From UBA5072 sp963822145 (GTDB lineage: Bacteria > Bacteroidota > Bacteroidia > Bacteroidales > UBA10428): DNA of 64,000 nucleotides. Under the pieces are notes generated by a model. That model saw nothing but the letters and a program-made list of their open reading frames with translations, was not told where the DNA came from and made no database searches. The stretch covers positions 124,001 to 188,000 of the forward strand of contig CAWGGG010000001.1 of NCBI GenBank assembly GCA_963822145.1. The letters are read 5' to 3'. Position 1 is the first letter of the stretch. Each line of letters opens with the position of its first letter. A program made the position numbers and the translations under genes. Positions 44,862 to 53,933 of the stretch are shown piece by piece.

Positions 44862-45774
44862 GCTTTTTAACCGTCAGATTCAGCATCTCACCGATCGCTG
44901 CAGGAAGATTACATTTCCAGGGACATTCGGCCTAAGTTTGCACGAGGTGATTTCATCCTTTATCAAGGGTCTCATGAAAGGTTCCCTGAACATCAGGGCC
45001 ACCTCCATTGCTTTCCATTTCCTCCTGGCACTCGGACCGGCCATCATTTTCCTGCTGGGATTGATCCCCTACCTTCCCGTTCGCAATTTCCAGGACGGAC
45101 TGATGGATATTCTGGTGGATGTGATCCCCGAAAATTCCTATCACATGCTGGAATCTATACTGCAGGAGATCTATCGGGCGCGTCACGGTCTGCAGATATT
45201 CGGTTTCCTTGTCTCTTTATTTTTCATCCAGAAAGGACTTAATGGTGTTATCGAAGCTTTTAATGCCACCTACCATACCATTGGATCGAGACCCTGGATT
45301 GAACGCCGGTTGATATCAGTGGGATTGTTTGTCATCCTGTTTATCCTGGTAACTACAGCCGCCATATTGCTGTTCTTCTGTAACCTGGGTATCAGACACC
45401 TGTATGCCGTAGGAACGATTAAAGCTTTCACCACCTATGCCTTGCTGCTCACCGGCAAATGGATAATCATCCTGGCCCTGACCTTTCTGGCCATTTCCTT
45501 CCTGTATTACTGGGCGCCCGCAAGGAAAACCAAATGGCGCCTGTTTACGCCGGGTTCTATTTTTGCCACCTTGCAGTCCATTCTTACATCCCTTGCCTTT
45601 TCCTATTTTGTAAACCATTTCGCCCCCTTCAATCGTTTTTACGGCTCCATCGGCACACTCATCGCTGTGATGCTTTGGATGAATTTCAATGCCATTGCCC
45701 TGCTTGCAGGCTTTGAACTGAATGCCAGCATCAAGAATGCCCGTTTCAAAAAGCTTGAACCAACAGTCATCTGA
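44830..45774 (+). CDS. YihY/BrkB family inner-membrane protein
   Basis: A 314-residue membrane protein of the YihY (UPF0761) family with about six membrane helices. Landmarks are IRATSIAFHFLLALGPAIIFLLG, FGFLVSLFFIQKGLNGVIEAFNATY, and GSIGTLIAVMLWMNFNAIALLAGFELNA at the C-terminus. Its role is unproven; the old name ribonuclease BN was an error. It overlaps nadC and precedes pdxH by 28 bases, so the four genes form one transcript. Confidence 0.92.
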   Translation: MSSDRRTYTYRLFNRQIQHLTDRCRKITFPGTFGLSLHEVISSFIKGLMKGSLNIRATSIAFHFLLALGPAIIFLLGLIPYLPVRNFQDGLMDILVDVIPENSYHMLESILQEIYRARHGLQIFGFLVSLFFIQKGLNGVIEAFNATYHTIGSRPWIERRLISVGLFVILFILVTTAAILLFFCNLGIRHLYAVGTIKAFTTYALLLTGKWIIILALTFLAISFLYYWAPARKTKWRLFTPGSIFATLQSILTSLAFSYFVNHFAPFNRFYGSIGTLIAVMLWMNFNAIALLAGFELNASIKNARFKKLEPTVI

Positions 45775-45802
45775 TCTGTTATTCTGAAAAAGGAACACTT
45801 GC

Positions 45803-46441
45803 ATGGCGCACTTAAACGACATACGGAAGGAATATGCTTTTACACAACTGAACAGGGACAATCTCGATGCCAATCCGGTTGTCCAGTTTAAATACTGGCT
45901 GAACGACGCCCTTACTGCAGGTGTTGAGGAGCCCACTGCCATGGTGCTTTCTACAGCCACTGCTGATGGTAAACCATCCTCCCGTATGGTGTTGCTGAAG
46001 AACCTGGATGAGGACGGCTTCACTTTTTTTACCAATTATGACAGCAAAAAGGGCATTCAGATCGCCTCAAACCCTTTTGGTTCCATCCTGTTCTTCTGGC
46101 CCCGGCTTGAAAGGCAGGTAAGAATTGAAGGCAGAATTGACAAAACCACCCGGCGCGAATCTGATGAATATTTCAATACCCGGCCTGAGGGCAGTAAGAT
46201 AGGAGCCTGGGCTTCGCCTCAAAGCCAGCGTATTCCAAACCGTGAATACCTTGATGCGCTTCAGAAGGACTATGAAAAGCTTTTTAAAACAAGATTATCC
46301 GTCCGTCCTGAGAACTGGGGAGGCTTTAAACTACTGCCCGCTCTTGTGGAATTCTGGCAGGGAAGAGAAAACCGGCTGCACGACAGGTTTGAGTATGTCA
46401 GGAAAGGCAGTATTTGGGAAGTATACCGGCTGGCGCCGTAA
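45803..46441 (+). CDS. pdxH: Pyridoxamine 5'-phosphate oxidase
   Basis: A 212-residue FMN enzyme that makes pyridoxal phosphate from pyridoxine or pyridoxamine phosphate. Family motifs are PSSRMVLLKNLDEDGFTFFT, RQVRIEGRIDK, SDEYFNTRPEGSKIGAWASPQS and FWQGRENRLHDRF...W....LAP at the end. Length and all FMN/PLP-contact stretches are complete. It is last in the DUF4783-nadC-yihY-pdxH run. Confidence 0.97.
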   Translation: MAHLNDIRKEYAFTQLNRDNLDANPVVQFKYWLNDALTAGVEEPTAMVLSTATADGKPSSRMVLLKNLDEDGFTFFTNYDSKKGIQIASNPFGSILFFWPRLERQVRIEGRIDKTTRRESDEYFNTRPEGSKIGAWASPQSQRIPNREYLDALQKDYEKLFKTRLSVRPENWGGFKLLPALVEFWQGRENRLHDRFEYVRKGSIWEVYRLAP

Positions 46442-46497
46442 CAGTCATGCAGTCATGCAGTCATGCAGTCGTGCAGTCTTGCAGTCGTGCAGTCATG
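46442..46497. repeat. Tandem 8-base repeat, seven copies
   Basis: Seven head-to-tail copies of CAGTCATG with changes only at positions 6 and 7 (CAGTCGTG twice, CAGTCTTG once), starting right at the pdxH stop codon. It lies in the non-coding gap between the convergent pdxH and valS genes. Confidence 0.85.
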
Positions 46498-46523
46498 CTT
46501 TTCACTTTAAGTTCTTCACTTTT

Positions 46524-46558
46524 CCACTGTTCCACTGTTCCACCATTCCACTGTTCCA
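46524..46558. repeat. Second tandem 8-base repeat, four copies
   Basis: Four copies of CCACTGTT (third copy CCACCATT) plus a partial unit, 26 bases after the first array and with the same unit length but an unrelated sequence. Confidence 0.75.
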
Positions 46559-46588
46559 CAGAATACCGAATACTTCTTATATAAAGGC

Positions 46589-49216
46589 TTACTGTTTCAT
46601 TGACAAGATCCGCTCCTCCAACGCCCTGATCTTGGTTTCAGCATCAGTCTTCTTTTTGTTTTCCAGTTCAACCACTTTGGCAGGAGCATTGCCAACAAAC
46701 CTTTCGTTGTTGAGTTTCACCATCACCGCCTCCAAGAAGCCCTTTGTATAATCCAATTCTTCCTGGAGTTTCTTCAGCTCACCCTCATGATCATGCAGAT
46801 CGCCAACCGGAATATAGAATTCAGCATAAGCCGTAATGAAACTAACTGCCCCTTCGATTTTCTCAGCAATGATCCTGATCTCTTTGAGATTGCCCAGCTT
46901 AATAATGACAGGATCGAAGTCCGCATGATACGTTATCGGCCTGATGCAAAGGACCAGCATTTCTTTGTTGGGGATCTGCTTTTCTGCCCGGGTGTTCCTG
47001 ATGAATGCCACTATCTCCTTGACTTGCTCGAAATGGGCAATTTTTTCTTTATCAACCGGTTTTATTGCCGGGCATTTTTCATACATAATACTGTATCCCT
47101 GCGGCCGTTCCTTAAGCAAATGCCATATTTCCTCAGTGATAAAAGGTACAAAGGGATGCAGGATCCTCAGCAGCACTTCGAATATTTCAATGGTGGATTG
47201 GTAAGTACGGCGGTCAATTGCTTTCTGGTATTCCGGTTTGACCATTTCGAGGTACCACGATGAAAACTCATCCCAGAATAATTTGTAGGCAATCATCAAT
47301 GCCTCTGATATCCGGTACTGCCCAAATGCTTCCTCGATTTCCCGGATTCCCTGTTTTAACCGCTCGTAATACCAGATGATGGCCATCTGTGAAGCAGGTG
47401 TGGCTTTTACCTCGGGATCTATCTGCCACGATTTAACCAGCCGGAAGGCATTCCACATTTTATTGGCAAAATTGCGGCCCTGTTCCGGCAGGCCTTCATC
47501 AAACAGCAGGTCATTACCGGCAGGGGAACATAACAACATGCCCACCCGAACGCCATCAGCACTGTATTTTTTGATCAGGTCCAGCGGATCAGGGGAATTG
47601 CCCAGTGATTTGGACATCTTGCGCCGTTTGTTATCACGCACAATGCCAGTCAGGTAAACGTTCTTAAAAGGCTTGTCATGCCGGTATTCATAGCCGGCCA
47701 TGATCATCCGGGCAACCCAGAAAAAAAGGATCTCAGGGGCCGTGATCAGATCATCGGTAGGATAGTAATACCGGATATCAGGATTGTCGGGATTGCGGAT
47801 CCCGTCGAACACCGATATGGGCCATAACCAGGATGAGAACCAGGTATCGAGAACGTCTTCATCCTGCCGGAGATCGGACAACTGAAGGTGCACCATACCC
47901 GACTTTTTCCGGGCCATTTCAAGGGCGACCAAGGGATCAGCAGCCACTATGAAATCCTGGCCTTCCCCATAATAATAGGCAGGTATCCGCTGTCCCCACC
48001 AAAGTTGCCGGGATATGCACCAATCCCTGACATTTTCCATCCAGTTGCGGTAAGTGTTTTTGAATTTGGGCGGACACAGGGTGATGGTATCGTTCATGAC
48101 ACTTTCCAGGGCCGGACCGGCAAGATCCTTCATACGAAGGAACCATTGAAGCGAAAGCCGGGGTTCGATTACAGCATCTGTACGCTCGGAATATCCTATT
48201 TTGTTTACATATTCTTCCGTTTTCTCCAGCAATCCCTCCTCTTCCAGCTTTCTAACCGCCAATTCACGGGCTTTGAACCGGTCAATCCCAATAAACAACA
48301 ATGCCTTTTCACTCAGGGTTCCATCCTCGTTGAAAATATCAATGCCGGGCAGATTATGCCTGATACCGATCTCATAGTCGTTTATATCATGCGCCGGGGT
48401 TATTTTGAGACATCCTGTGCCGAATTCCATATCCACGTATGCATCTTCAATAACCGGTACCGGCCGGTTTACCAGGGGAACAATAACCTTTTTGCCCACA
48501 ATGCTCCTGTACCTGGGATCAGCAGGATTCACGCACACCGCAGTATCTCCCAGGATGGTTTCGGGACGCGTGGTGGCAATGGTTACATAACCCTCATCAC
48601 CACTAATCCTGTATTTGACAAAATAAAGCTTCGATTTTACCTCCCGGTAGATCACTTCTTCATCTGAAACTGCCGTAAGCGCCTGGGGATCCCAGTTTAC
48701 CATTCGGATACCGCGGTAGATCAAACCTTTGTTAAACAGATCCACAAATACCTTGATAACACTTTCAGACATTGCATCGTCCATGGTGAACCTGGTGCGA
48801 TCCCAGTCGCATGAGGCTCCAAGCTTCTTGAGCTGTTCAAGTATGATATCGCCATGCTTGTATTTCCATTCCCAGGCATGTTCCAGGAATTCTTCCCGGC
48901 TCAGGCTTTTCTTGTCGATACCATCACTTTTCAGCTTGGCCACCACTCTGGCTTCGGTGGCAATGGAAGCGTGATCGGTGCCGGGAACCCAGCAGGCGTT
49001 CTTGCCCTGCATCCGGGCGCGTCTCACCAGAATGTCCTGTATGGTATTGTTCAGCATATGTCCCATGTGCAGTACACCGGTGACATTGGGCGGGGGAATT
49101 ACAATCGTGTAGGGTTTCCGGTTGTCGGGAAGCGACCTGAAAAAACCCCTGTCCATCCAGTACTTATACCATTTGTCTTCAACGTGCTTCGGGTTGTACT
49201 TGCTGGGAATTTCCAT
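46589..49216 (-). CDS. valS: Valyl-tRNA synthetase
   Basis: An 875-residue class I synthetase. The HIGH-type motif is PPPNVTGVLHMGHMLN, the KMSKS motif KMSKSLGNSPDPLDL, and the editing domain spans about 190-330 (TIATTRPETILGDTAVCVNP). The C-terminal coiled coil (ELKKLQEELDYTKGFLEAV ... ALEERILSMK) that contacts tRNA is present. The ATG at 49216 (MEIPSKYNPKHVEDKWY) is chosen over an upstream TTG. It is transcribed alone. Confidence 0.97.
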   Translation of the reverse strand: MEIPSKYNPKHVEDKWYKYWMDRGFFRSLPDNRKPYTIVIPPPNVTGVLHMGHMLNNTIQDILVRRARMQGKNACWVPGTDHASIATEARVVAKLKSDGIDKKSLSREEFLEHAWEWKYKHGDIILEQLKKLGASCDWDRTRFTMDDAMSESVIKVFVDLFNKGLIYRGIRMVNWDPQALTAVSDEEVIYREVKSKLYFVKYRISGDEGYVTIATTRPETILGDTAVCVNPADPRYRSIVGKKVIVPLVNRPVPVIEDAYVDMEFGTGCLKITPAHDINDYEIGIRHNLPGIDIFNEDGTLSEKALLFIGIDRFKARELAVRKLEEEGLLEKTEEYVNKIGYSERTDAVIEPRLSLQWFLRMKDLAGPALESVMNDTITLCPPKFKNTYRNWMENVRDWCISRQLWWGQRIPAYYYGEGQDFIVAADPLVALEMARKKSGMVHLQLSDLRQDEDVLDTWFSSWLWPISVFDGIRNPDNPDIRYYYPTDDLITAPEILFFWVARMIMAGYEYRHDKPFKNVYLTGIVRDNKRRKMSKSLGNSPDPLDLIKKYSADGVRVGMLLCSPAGNDLLFDEGLPEQGRNFANKMWNAFRLVKSWQIDPEVKATPASQMAIIWYYERLKQGIREIEEAFGQYRISEALMIAYKLFWDEFSSWYLEMVKPEYQKAIDRRTYQSTIEIFEVLLRILHPFVPFITEEIWHLLKERPQGYSIMYEKCPAIKPVDKEKIAHFEQVKEIVAFIRNTRAEKQIPNKEMLVLCIRPITYHADFDPVIIKLGNLKEIRIIAEKIEGAVSFITAYAEFYIPVGDLHDHEGELKKLQEELDYTKGFLEAVMVKLNNERFVGNAPAKVVELENKKKTDAETKIRALEERILSMKQ

Positions 49217-49259
49217 CTTTTCAATATTTACGGGCAAGACATTGCCTGGTTACTGCCTG

Positions 49260-49267
49260 CAAAAATA
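49260..49267 (-). promoter_or_regulatory. -7 box of valS
   Basis: On the minus strand TATTTTTG fits TAnnTTTG, 43 bases before the valS ATG at 49216. No clear -33 box. Confidence 0.4.
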
Positions 49268-49412
49268 GGATTTTTCGCCGATTAACTTGCAGGCGGCATA
49301 CATTTCAGACAGGACCGTAGTCCCAGCGAAGATTACAATTTTAACACAGGATGATTGGTGTTTCTTGAAATCCATTAATTTTACCCCATGTTTGACACTA
49401 CAATCGTTTGAT

Positions 49413-49829
49413 ATGAAAAGGACGTTTATTGTTATTATGACCCTGACATTCCTGTTTTCTCTGAGTTGTTCCAATGATCCCCGATCTGCTTCAGATAAAA
49501 AAGGAACTGCAACCATGGTTTTTGAAACCACCGAGCATGATTTTGGTAACATCCCCCAGGGAGGTGACGGCACTTATGAATTCGTATTCAGGAATACGGG
49601 TGATGCTCCCCTCGTGCTGGCCAATGTGAGGTCGTCATGCGGCTGCACCATCCCCGAATGGCCCAAACGACCCATACATGAAGGTAAGGAAGGCAGGATC
49701 AAGGTGCGTTACAACACCCGTATCACTGGTGGTTTTTCAAAGTCCATCACTGTATATTCCAACGCCGGAGACACTCCTGTTGTGCTGAAAATCAAAGGCA
49801 GGGTTGAAGAAGTGGAAACTGGTCAGTAA
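49413..49829 (+). CDS. DUF1573 lipoprotein
   Basis: A 138-residue protein from the ATG at 49413. The start MKRTFIVIMTLTFLFSLSC is a lipoprotein signal with lipobox LSLSC. The mature domain is DUF1573, an Ig-like fold seen in HDFGNIPQGG, FRNTGDAPLVLANVRSSCGC and SKSITVYSNAGD. The SSCGCT motif is invariant in the family. The function is unknown though it is widespread in Bacteroidota. It lies 21 bases before the aminotransferase gene. Confidence 0.92.
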   Translation: MKRTFIVIMTLTFLFSLSCSNDPRSASDKKGTATMVFETTEHDFGNIPQGGDGTYEFVFRNTGDAPLVLANVRSSCGCTIPEWPKRPIHEGKEGRIKVRYNTRITGGFSKSITVYSNAGDTPVVLKIKGRVEEVETGQ

Positions 49830-49850
49830 TCACCTTTAATATCATATCCA

Positions 49851-51047
49851 ATGCCTGAAATATCCAAGCGCGGTAAGCTCATGCCCCATTCGCCCATCCG
49901 CAAGCTTGTGCCGCTTGCTGAGGAGGCTAACAAACGGGGTATTAAGGTGTATCGTCTGAATATCGGCCAGCCCGATATCCTCACCTCTCCCAACGCGCTT
50001 GATGCCATCAGGAATCATTGTGCCAATATTATCGATTACGGGCACAGTGCCGGTAATGAGTCACTTCGTCGCAAATTCTCTGAGTTTTATGGCAAGATCG
50101 GGGTCACCCTCGATTACAGGGAAATCCTGGTCACCACCGGGGGCTCTGAGGCCATTACCCTATGCCTGCTTGCCTGCCTGAACGCCGGTGACGAGATTAT
50201 CGTTCCTGAACCCTTTTATGCCAACTATTTTAGCTTTGCCACAGCGGCCGATGTCAAAGTGATACCGGTAACTTCTGTCATTGAAAATGGATTTGCCCTG
50301 CCGCCCATCGGGGAATTCGAAAAAAAGATCACACCCAAAACCAGGGCCGTCATCATCTGCAATCCCAATAACCCCACCGGTTATCTTTACTCCTGGGAGG
50401 AGCTGCAACAGATCCGCGACCTGGTGATCAAATACAACCTGTTTTTTATATGCGATGAGGTATACCGGGAGTTATGCTATGACGGAAATGCTGTCAGGTC
50501 TGCCATGTTGCTCGACGGGATCGATGAACACCTGATCCTGATTGATTCCGTTTCCAAAAGATACAGTGCCACCGGGTTACGTGTTGGCGTGCTGGCGTCG
50601 CGGAATCGTGCAGTACTGGATACAGCCCTTAAATTCTGCCAGGCACGTCTTTGTCCCCCTAACCTCGGCCAGCTGGCCGCCGAAGCGGCCCTGGATTCAC
50701 CACCGGATTATCTGAGTTACGTGTTCAATGAATTTCTTGAACGCCGGAACTACCTGGTAAAGGCCCTGAATGAAATACCCGGAGTATTTTGTCCCACTCC
50801 TAAAGGGGCTTTTTATGCCATGGTCCGGTTACCGGTTGACGATGCTGAAAAATTCTCCATGTGGATGCTGGAATCCTTTGAATACAACAAACAGACCGTG
50901 ATGCTGGCACCGGGTTCAGGATTTTATACAACTCCCGGATTGGGGAAAAGGGAGGTGCGTATTGCCTATGTGCTGAATGTTGAGAGACTCAGATATGCCA
51001 TAGAATGTTTGAAATACGGGCTGGAAGCCTACCCGGGCAGGACATAA
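49851..51047 (+). CDS. Class I/II PLP-dependent aminotransferase (aspartate/aromatic type)
   Basis: A 398-residue fold-type I aminotransferase. Family motifs are YRLNIGQPDI (substrate carboxylate region), ICNPNNPTGYLYSWEE, FFICDEVYRELCYDG and the PLP lysine in DSVSKRYSATGLRVG. The final arginine motif is KREVRIAYVLN. It is close to aspartate/aromatic aminotransferases, but the donor and acceptor cannot be fixed from sequence. The replacement of the common SFSK by SVSK is within family range. Confidence 0.92.
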   Translation: MPEISKRGKLMPHSPIRKLVPLAEEANKRGIKVYRLNIGQPDILTSPNALDAIRNHCANIIDYGHSAGNESLRRKFSEFYGKIGVTLDYREILVTTGGSEAITLCLLACLNAGDEIIVPEPFYANYFSFATAADVKVIPVTSVIENGFALPPIGEFEKKITPKTRAVIICNPNNPTGYLYSWEELQQIRDLVIKYNLFFICDEVYRELCYDGNAVRSAMLLDGIDEHLILIDSVSKRYSATGLRVGVLASRNRAVLDTALKFCQARLCPPNLGQLAAEAALDSPPDYLSYVFNEFLERRNYLVKALNEIPGVFCPTPKGAFYAMVRLPVDDAEKFSMWMLESFEYNKQTVMLAPGSGFYTTPGLGKREVRIAYVLNVERLRYAIECLKYGLEAYPGRT

Positions 51048-51103
51048 ATAATTTGAATAATGAACATCGAACTAGGAATGATGATTTTAGAAGTCAGCCA
51101 GAA

Positions 51104-51922
51104 TCATTGTTCGAAATTCAGCGTTCCTTGCCTCTCTGCCGGCAAGGCAGGTTCAGTGTTCTTTTGAAGTTGTATAACCTGTCCTGCGGCATACCTCGAT
51201 GTCAACCGAATCTTCATCATGTCCTGCAATCCCTCAAAACGGGCCAGGGCCTTCTCGGGTGTATTATTCTCCGCTGACAGATGGCTGAGGAAGACCAGTT
51301 GCAGCTGGTTGCCGGAAAGGCCGTTAATCAGCTCATATGCCTGATCGTTCGATAAATGGCCGACTTCAGAGGCAATTCTCTTTTTTAAAGGCCAGGGATA
51401 CCGTCCCTCCCAAAGCATTTTTTCATCATAATTCGTTTCCAGAAACAAGGCCTGGCACTGCTGCAAATGATGCCTTAACCGTTCGCAGGGGCTTCCGATA
51501 TCGGTAAAAACACCTATGCTGAGTTCGTTGTGCATGACCCTGAAGGAACAGGGTTCAGCAGCATCGTGATTTTTCAGGAACGGGTAGATGAGAAAAGATC
51601 CGACACGAATCTCAGTATCCGGTTCGAAAAACCTGGGCGCCATGGGTCTGTGGTAGTTGTACATGGCCCTGTAAGTTCGGGAGGTGACAAAAACAGGAAT
51701 ATTCAACCTTTTGCTTAAAACACGAGCCCCACTGGTGTGGTCGGCGTGCTCATGGGAAATAAATACCGCTTTCAGCTTTGCCGGATCGATACCCTGTTGC
51801 AGCATCCTGGCTACGATCTGGCGTGCGGAAATCCCGGCATCAATCAAAACGGCTTCATGATGATTTCCGATATAGTAGCAGTTGCCATTGCTGCCGGATG
51901 CTATTGCGCACAGGTTGATCAC
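51104..51922 (-). CDS. Metallo-beta-lactamase-fold hydrolase (YycJ/WalJ-like)
   Basis: A 272-residue MBL hydrolase starting at GTG 51922 (MINLCAIASGSNGNCYYIG); no ATG fits. The metal motif is SHEHADH, with further ligands in KNHD and SHLS near residue 235. The shape is that of the YycJ/WalJ exonuclease-like group common in Bacteroidota. The last ~20 residues (NTEPALPAERQGTLNFEQ) fall in sequence with a small CTTGCC/GGCAAG hairpin and look like a recent extension into intergenic DNA. Convergent with the aminotransferase gene. Confidence 0.88.
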   Translation of the reverse strand: MINLCAIASGSNGNCYYIGNHHEAVLIDAGISARQIVARMLQQGIDPAKLKAVFISHEHADHTSGARVLSKRLNIPVFVTSRTYRAMYNYHRPMAPRFFEPDTEIRVGSFLIYPFLKNHDAAEPCSFRVMHNELSIGVFTDIGSPCERLRHHLQQCQALFLETNYDEKMLWEGRYPWPLKKRIASEVGHLSNDQAYELINGLSGNQLQLVFLSHLSAENNTPEKALARFEGLQDMMKIRLTSRYAAGQVIQLQKNTEPALPAERQGTLNFEQ

Positions 51923-51962
51923 GGTAATATATTGCTTCAGTCTGTCAAAATTGCAACTTTAA

Positions 51963-51994
51963 TTTGACAGTGGGTAGGTTTAATAGTAATTTTA
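51963..51994 (+). promoter_or_regulatory. Possible promoter of the GH26 gene
   Basis: TTTG (51963-51966), 20 bases, then TAATTTTA (51987-51994), one mismatch from TAnnTTTG, with about 45 bases to the ATG at 52040. The spacing is right, the -7 box imperfect. Confidence 0.35.
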
Positions 51995-52039
51995 ACGTTA
52001 CAGAAATACCACTGATGATTCATTAATAAATAATCCCCG

Positions 52040-53008
52040 ATGAAATTGATAAAAACCGAAGTAATGGCACTCATTGTGCTGCTCCTACCCGCTTGCACCT
52101 CCAGCAAAACTTCCTTTAAAACCCTGAATTACCTGTATTCCATTTCCGGGAAATACACGGTTGCCGGACAGCACAATAAAGAGCCCAATGCGATACCGGA
52201 TAAGTGGACCAACGAGATATACAGCATTACAGGGAAATACCCGGGATTGTGGAGCGGCGATTTTCTGTTTCAGGAAGAGAACATTAAGAACCGGCAGCTG
52301 ATGATCAATGAAGCTGTAAAGCAATGGCATAACGGAGCCATCATCAACCTGATGTGGCATGCCTGTAATCCTGCATTTGCGGAACCCTGTGCCTGGGATT
52401 CCGCAGGCATCATGAGTCATCTGACAGACGAGCAGTGGAAAGAACTGATCACTGACGGGACACCGCTGAATGACAGCTGGAAGAAACGGATGGACCAGGT
52501 GGCTGTATTCCTTCAGGAACTGGAAAACAAGGGAGTGGAAGTCCTGTTCCGCCCCCTGCATGAAATGAACCAGGGTGCTTTCTGGTGGGGAGGCAGGAAG
52601 GGTCCTGATGGTACAGCGGCACTGTACAGGATCACCCATGACTATTTTACCCGCACCAAAGGGCTTGAGAACATCATCTGGGTATGGGATATGCAGGATA
52701 TGAGCCGTGATTTTGCCGAATACAATCCCGGTGATTCCTACTGGGATGTCTTTGGATTTGATGTGTATGACAAGGGCTATGATGCATCCTGGTATCAGTA
52801 TATCCTGCCCATCGCAGGCGATAAGCCCATGGCCATCGGCGAGTGCGCCAAACTTCCGTCTCCAGGGGTGCTGGCTGCCCAGCCCCGGTGGACCTTCTTC
52901 ATGGTCTGGGCGGAACTGGTTGTTGAATCGAATACCCGGGAGGAGATCCTGCGCATTTACAATGCTCCGGCAGTACTTACCCGGGATGAACTGCCCGGAT
53001 GGAAATGA
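52040..53008 (+). CDS. Glycoside hydrolase family 26 lipoprotein (beta-mannanase-like)
   Basis: A 322-residue GH26 enzyme, a single catalytic barrel. The start MKLIKTEVMALIVLLLPAC gives a lipoprotein anchor. The acid/base is in RPLHEMNQGAFWWGG and the nucleophile in PMAIGECAKLP, both glutamates present. GH26 members cleave beta-1,4-mannan or galactomannan, and some act on xylan or lichenan. No SusC/SusD pair or sugar regulator flanks it, so it is not part of an obvious polysaccharide utilisation locus. Confidence 0.92.
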   Translation: MKLIKTEVMALIVLLLPACTSSKTSFKTLNYLYSISGKYTVAGQHNKEPNAIPDKWTNEIYSITGKYPGLWSGDFLFQEENIKNRQLMINEAVKQWHNGAIINLMWHACNPAFAEPCAWDSAGIMSHLTDEQWKELITDGTPLNDSWKKRMDQVAVFLQELENKGVEVLFRPLHEMNQGAFWWGGRKGPDGTAALYRITHDYFTRTKGLENIIWVWDMQDMSRDFAEYNPGDSYWDVFGFDVYDKGYDASWYQYILPIAGDKPMAIGECAKLPSPGVLAAQPRWTFFMVWAELVVESNTREEILRIYNAPAVLTRDELPGWK

Positions 53009-53009
53009 T

Positions 53010-53047
53010 ACCCACCCCGACGGGGTGGGTACACCCCGTCGGGGTGT
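53010..53047. repeat. Pair of G+C-rich palindromes between convergent genes
   Basis: ACCCACCCCG-A-CGGGGTGGGT (53010-53030) is followed by ACACCCC-GTC-GGGGTGT (53031-53047). Both contain the core CACCCCGNCGGGGTG. There is no T tract, so this is a REP-type repeat rather than a typical terminator. Confidence 0.75.
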
Positions 53048-53051
53048 TCCA

Positions 53052-53906
53052 TTACGATAATCCGTAGAAATCTTGCAGGATCTTCTGAAATTCAATCAAG
53101 TTATGTTTCCATGGAGTATGCCCGCAATCCGGGATGATCACGGTTGAGGCCCCGGGGAAACGTGACAGCACATGGTTCTTGCTGGCCCCATAGGCATCAT
53201 ATTGTCCGTATGTAATAATTACAGGATAGGGAGTTTCCCCAAATGGCACAAGCGGGGGATATTGCCTGATGGCCCGGCGGGTTTTATTTCCGGCCCGGGA
53301 ACTGATCCTCGCCAGCTTTTCAGGTTCGGGAGGTGGTACATTAAATCCCTTGTGATAATTGATGATCACCTGCCGGTATAGATTGCGGTAGGCGTAACTG
53401 CTTCCCAGTAAGCCAAGCATGGAATTCAGTCCCATCATGATCCATTCCCCGGTGGTCGACCGGATCCGGTTGTACAGATAAACTTCCTTTTCCGTAAGAC
53501 TCCAGATTGCCCGACCAGTGCCGGATGCCGGACTGCACAGGAACAAGCTGGCGATCCGTCCGGGAAACTCAGCAGCATATACCTGGGCGTACAGACCTCC
53601 CCACGAATGACCAAAAAGATGGAATTTATCCAGCCGGAAAAAGGCAGCAATCGTGTTGATATCAGTGATATACTCAGCAAGAGAAAAAGTGCATTTCCTG
53701 CAGCGATCCGACCCGGTTCCGCGCTGGTCAAAGGTTATCACCTGCATATGTGATGCCAGGCATTCCCTGACCTCAGTCATTTCATCCGGCACTCCCGGGC
53801 CACCATGCAGGAGGATTACCGTTTCGACCCCGGGGCGGGTATAAATTTTCACTGCCAGCCGGGCATTGCCGCTTTGAAGGGTAAGGGTTTCCGGAATCTG
53901 TATCAT
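53052..53906 (-). CDS. Alpha/beta hydrolase (proline iminopeptidase-like)
   Basis: A 284-residue cytoplasmic hydrolase. The oxyanion motif is LLHGGPGVPDEM, the nucleophile is in GHSWGG, the aspartate in TYGQYDAYGAS and the histidine in PDCGHTPW. HGGPG and DQRGTGSD are characteristic of proline iminopeptidases, but esterase or other activity is equally possible. It follows the DUF1343 gene by 27 bases on the minus strand, which hints at a shared transcript, perhaps in wall-peptide use. Confidence 0.88.
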   Translation of the reverse strand: MIQIPETLTLQSGNARLAVKIYTRPGVETVILLHGGPGVPDEMTEVRECLASHMQVITFDQRGTGSDRCRKCTFSLAEYITDINTIAAFFRLDKFHLFGHSWGGLYAQVYAAEFPGRIASLFLCSPASGTGRAIWSLTEKEVYLYNRIRSTTGEWIMMGLNSMLGLLGSSYAYRNLYRQVIINYHKGFNVPPPEPEKLARISSRAGNKTRRAIRQYPPLVPFGETPYPVIITYGQYDAYGASKNHVLSRFPGASTVIIPDCGHTPWKHNLIEFQKILQDFYGLS

Positions 53907-53933
53907 AGGAATCCATTATGGAGCTATTGCCCA

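Noticed and set aside
45316..46035. A 239-codon frame opposite yihY and pdxH
   Set aside because: It spans the ends of two well-supported genes on the other strand and has no recognisable features.
46442..46558. Possible CRISPR array
   Set aside because: Units are 8 bases, directly adjacent, with no spacers and no cas genes.
53010..53047. Possible rho-independent terminator
   Set aside because: Strong stems but no T tract on either strand; better described as REP-type palindromes.
52085..53095. A 336-codon open frame opposite the GH26 gene
   Set aside because: It is antisense to a gene with both catalytic glutamates and a lipoprotein signal; its translation shows no domain.
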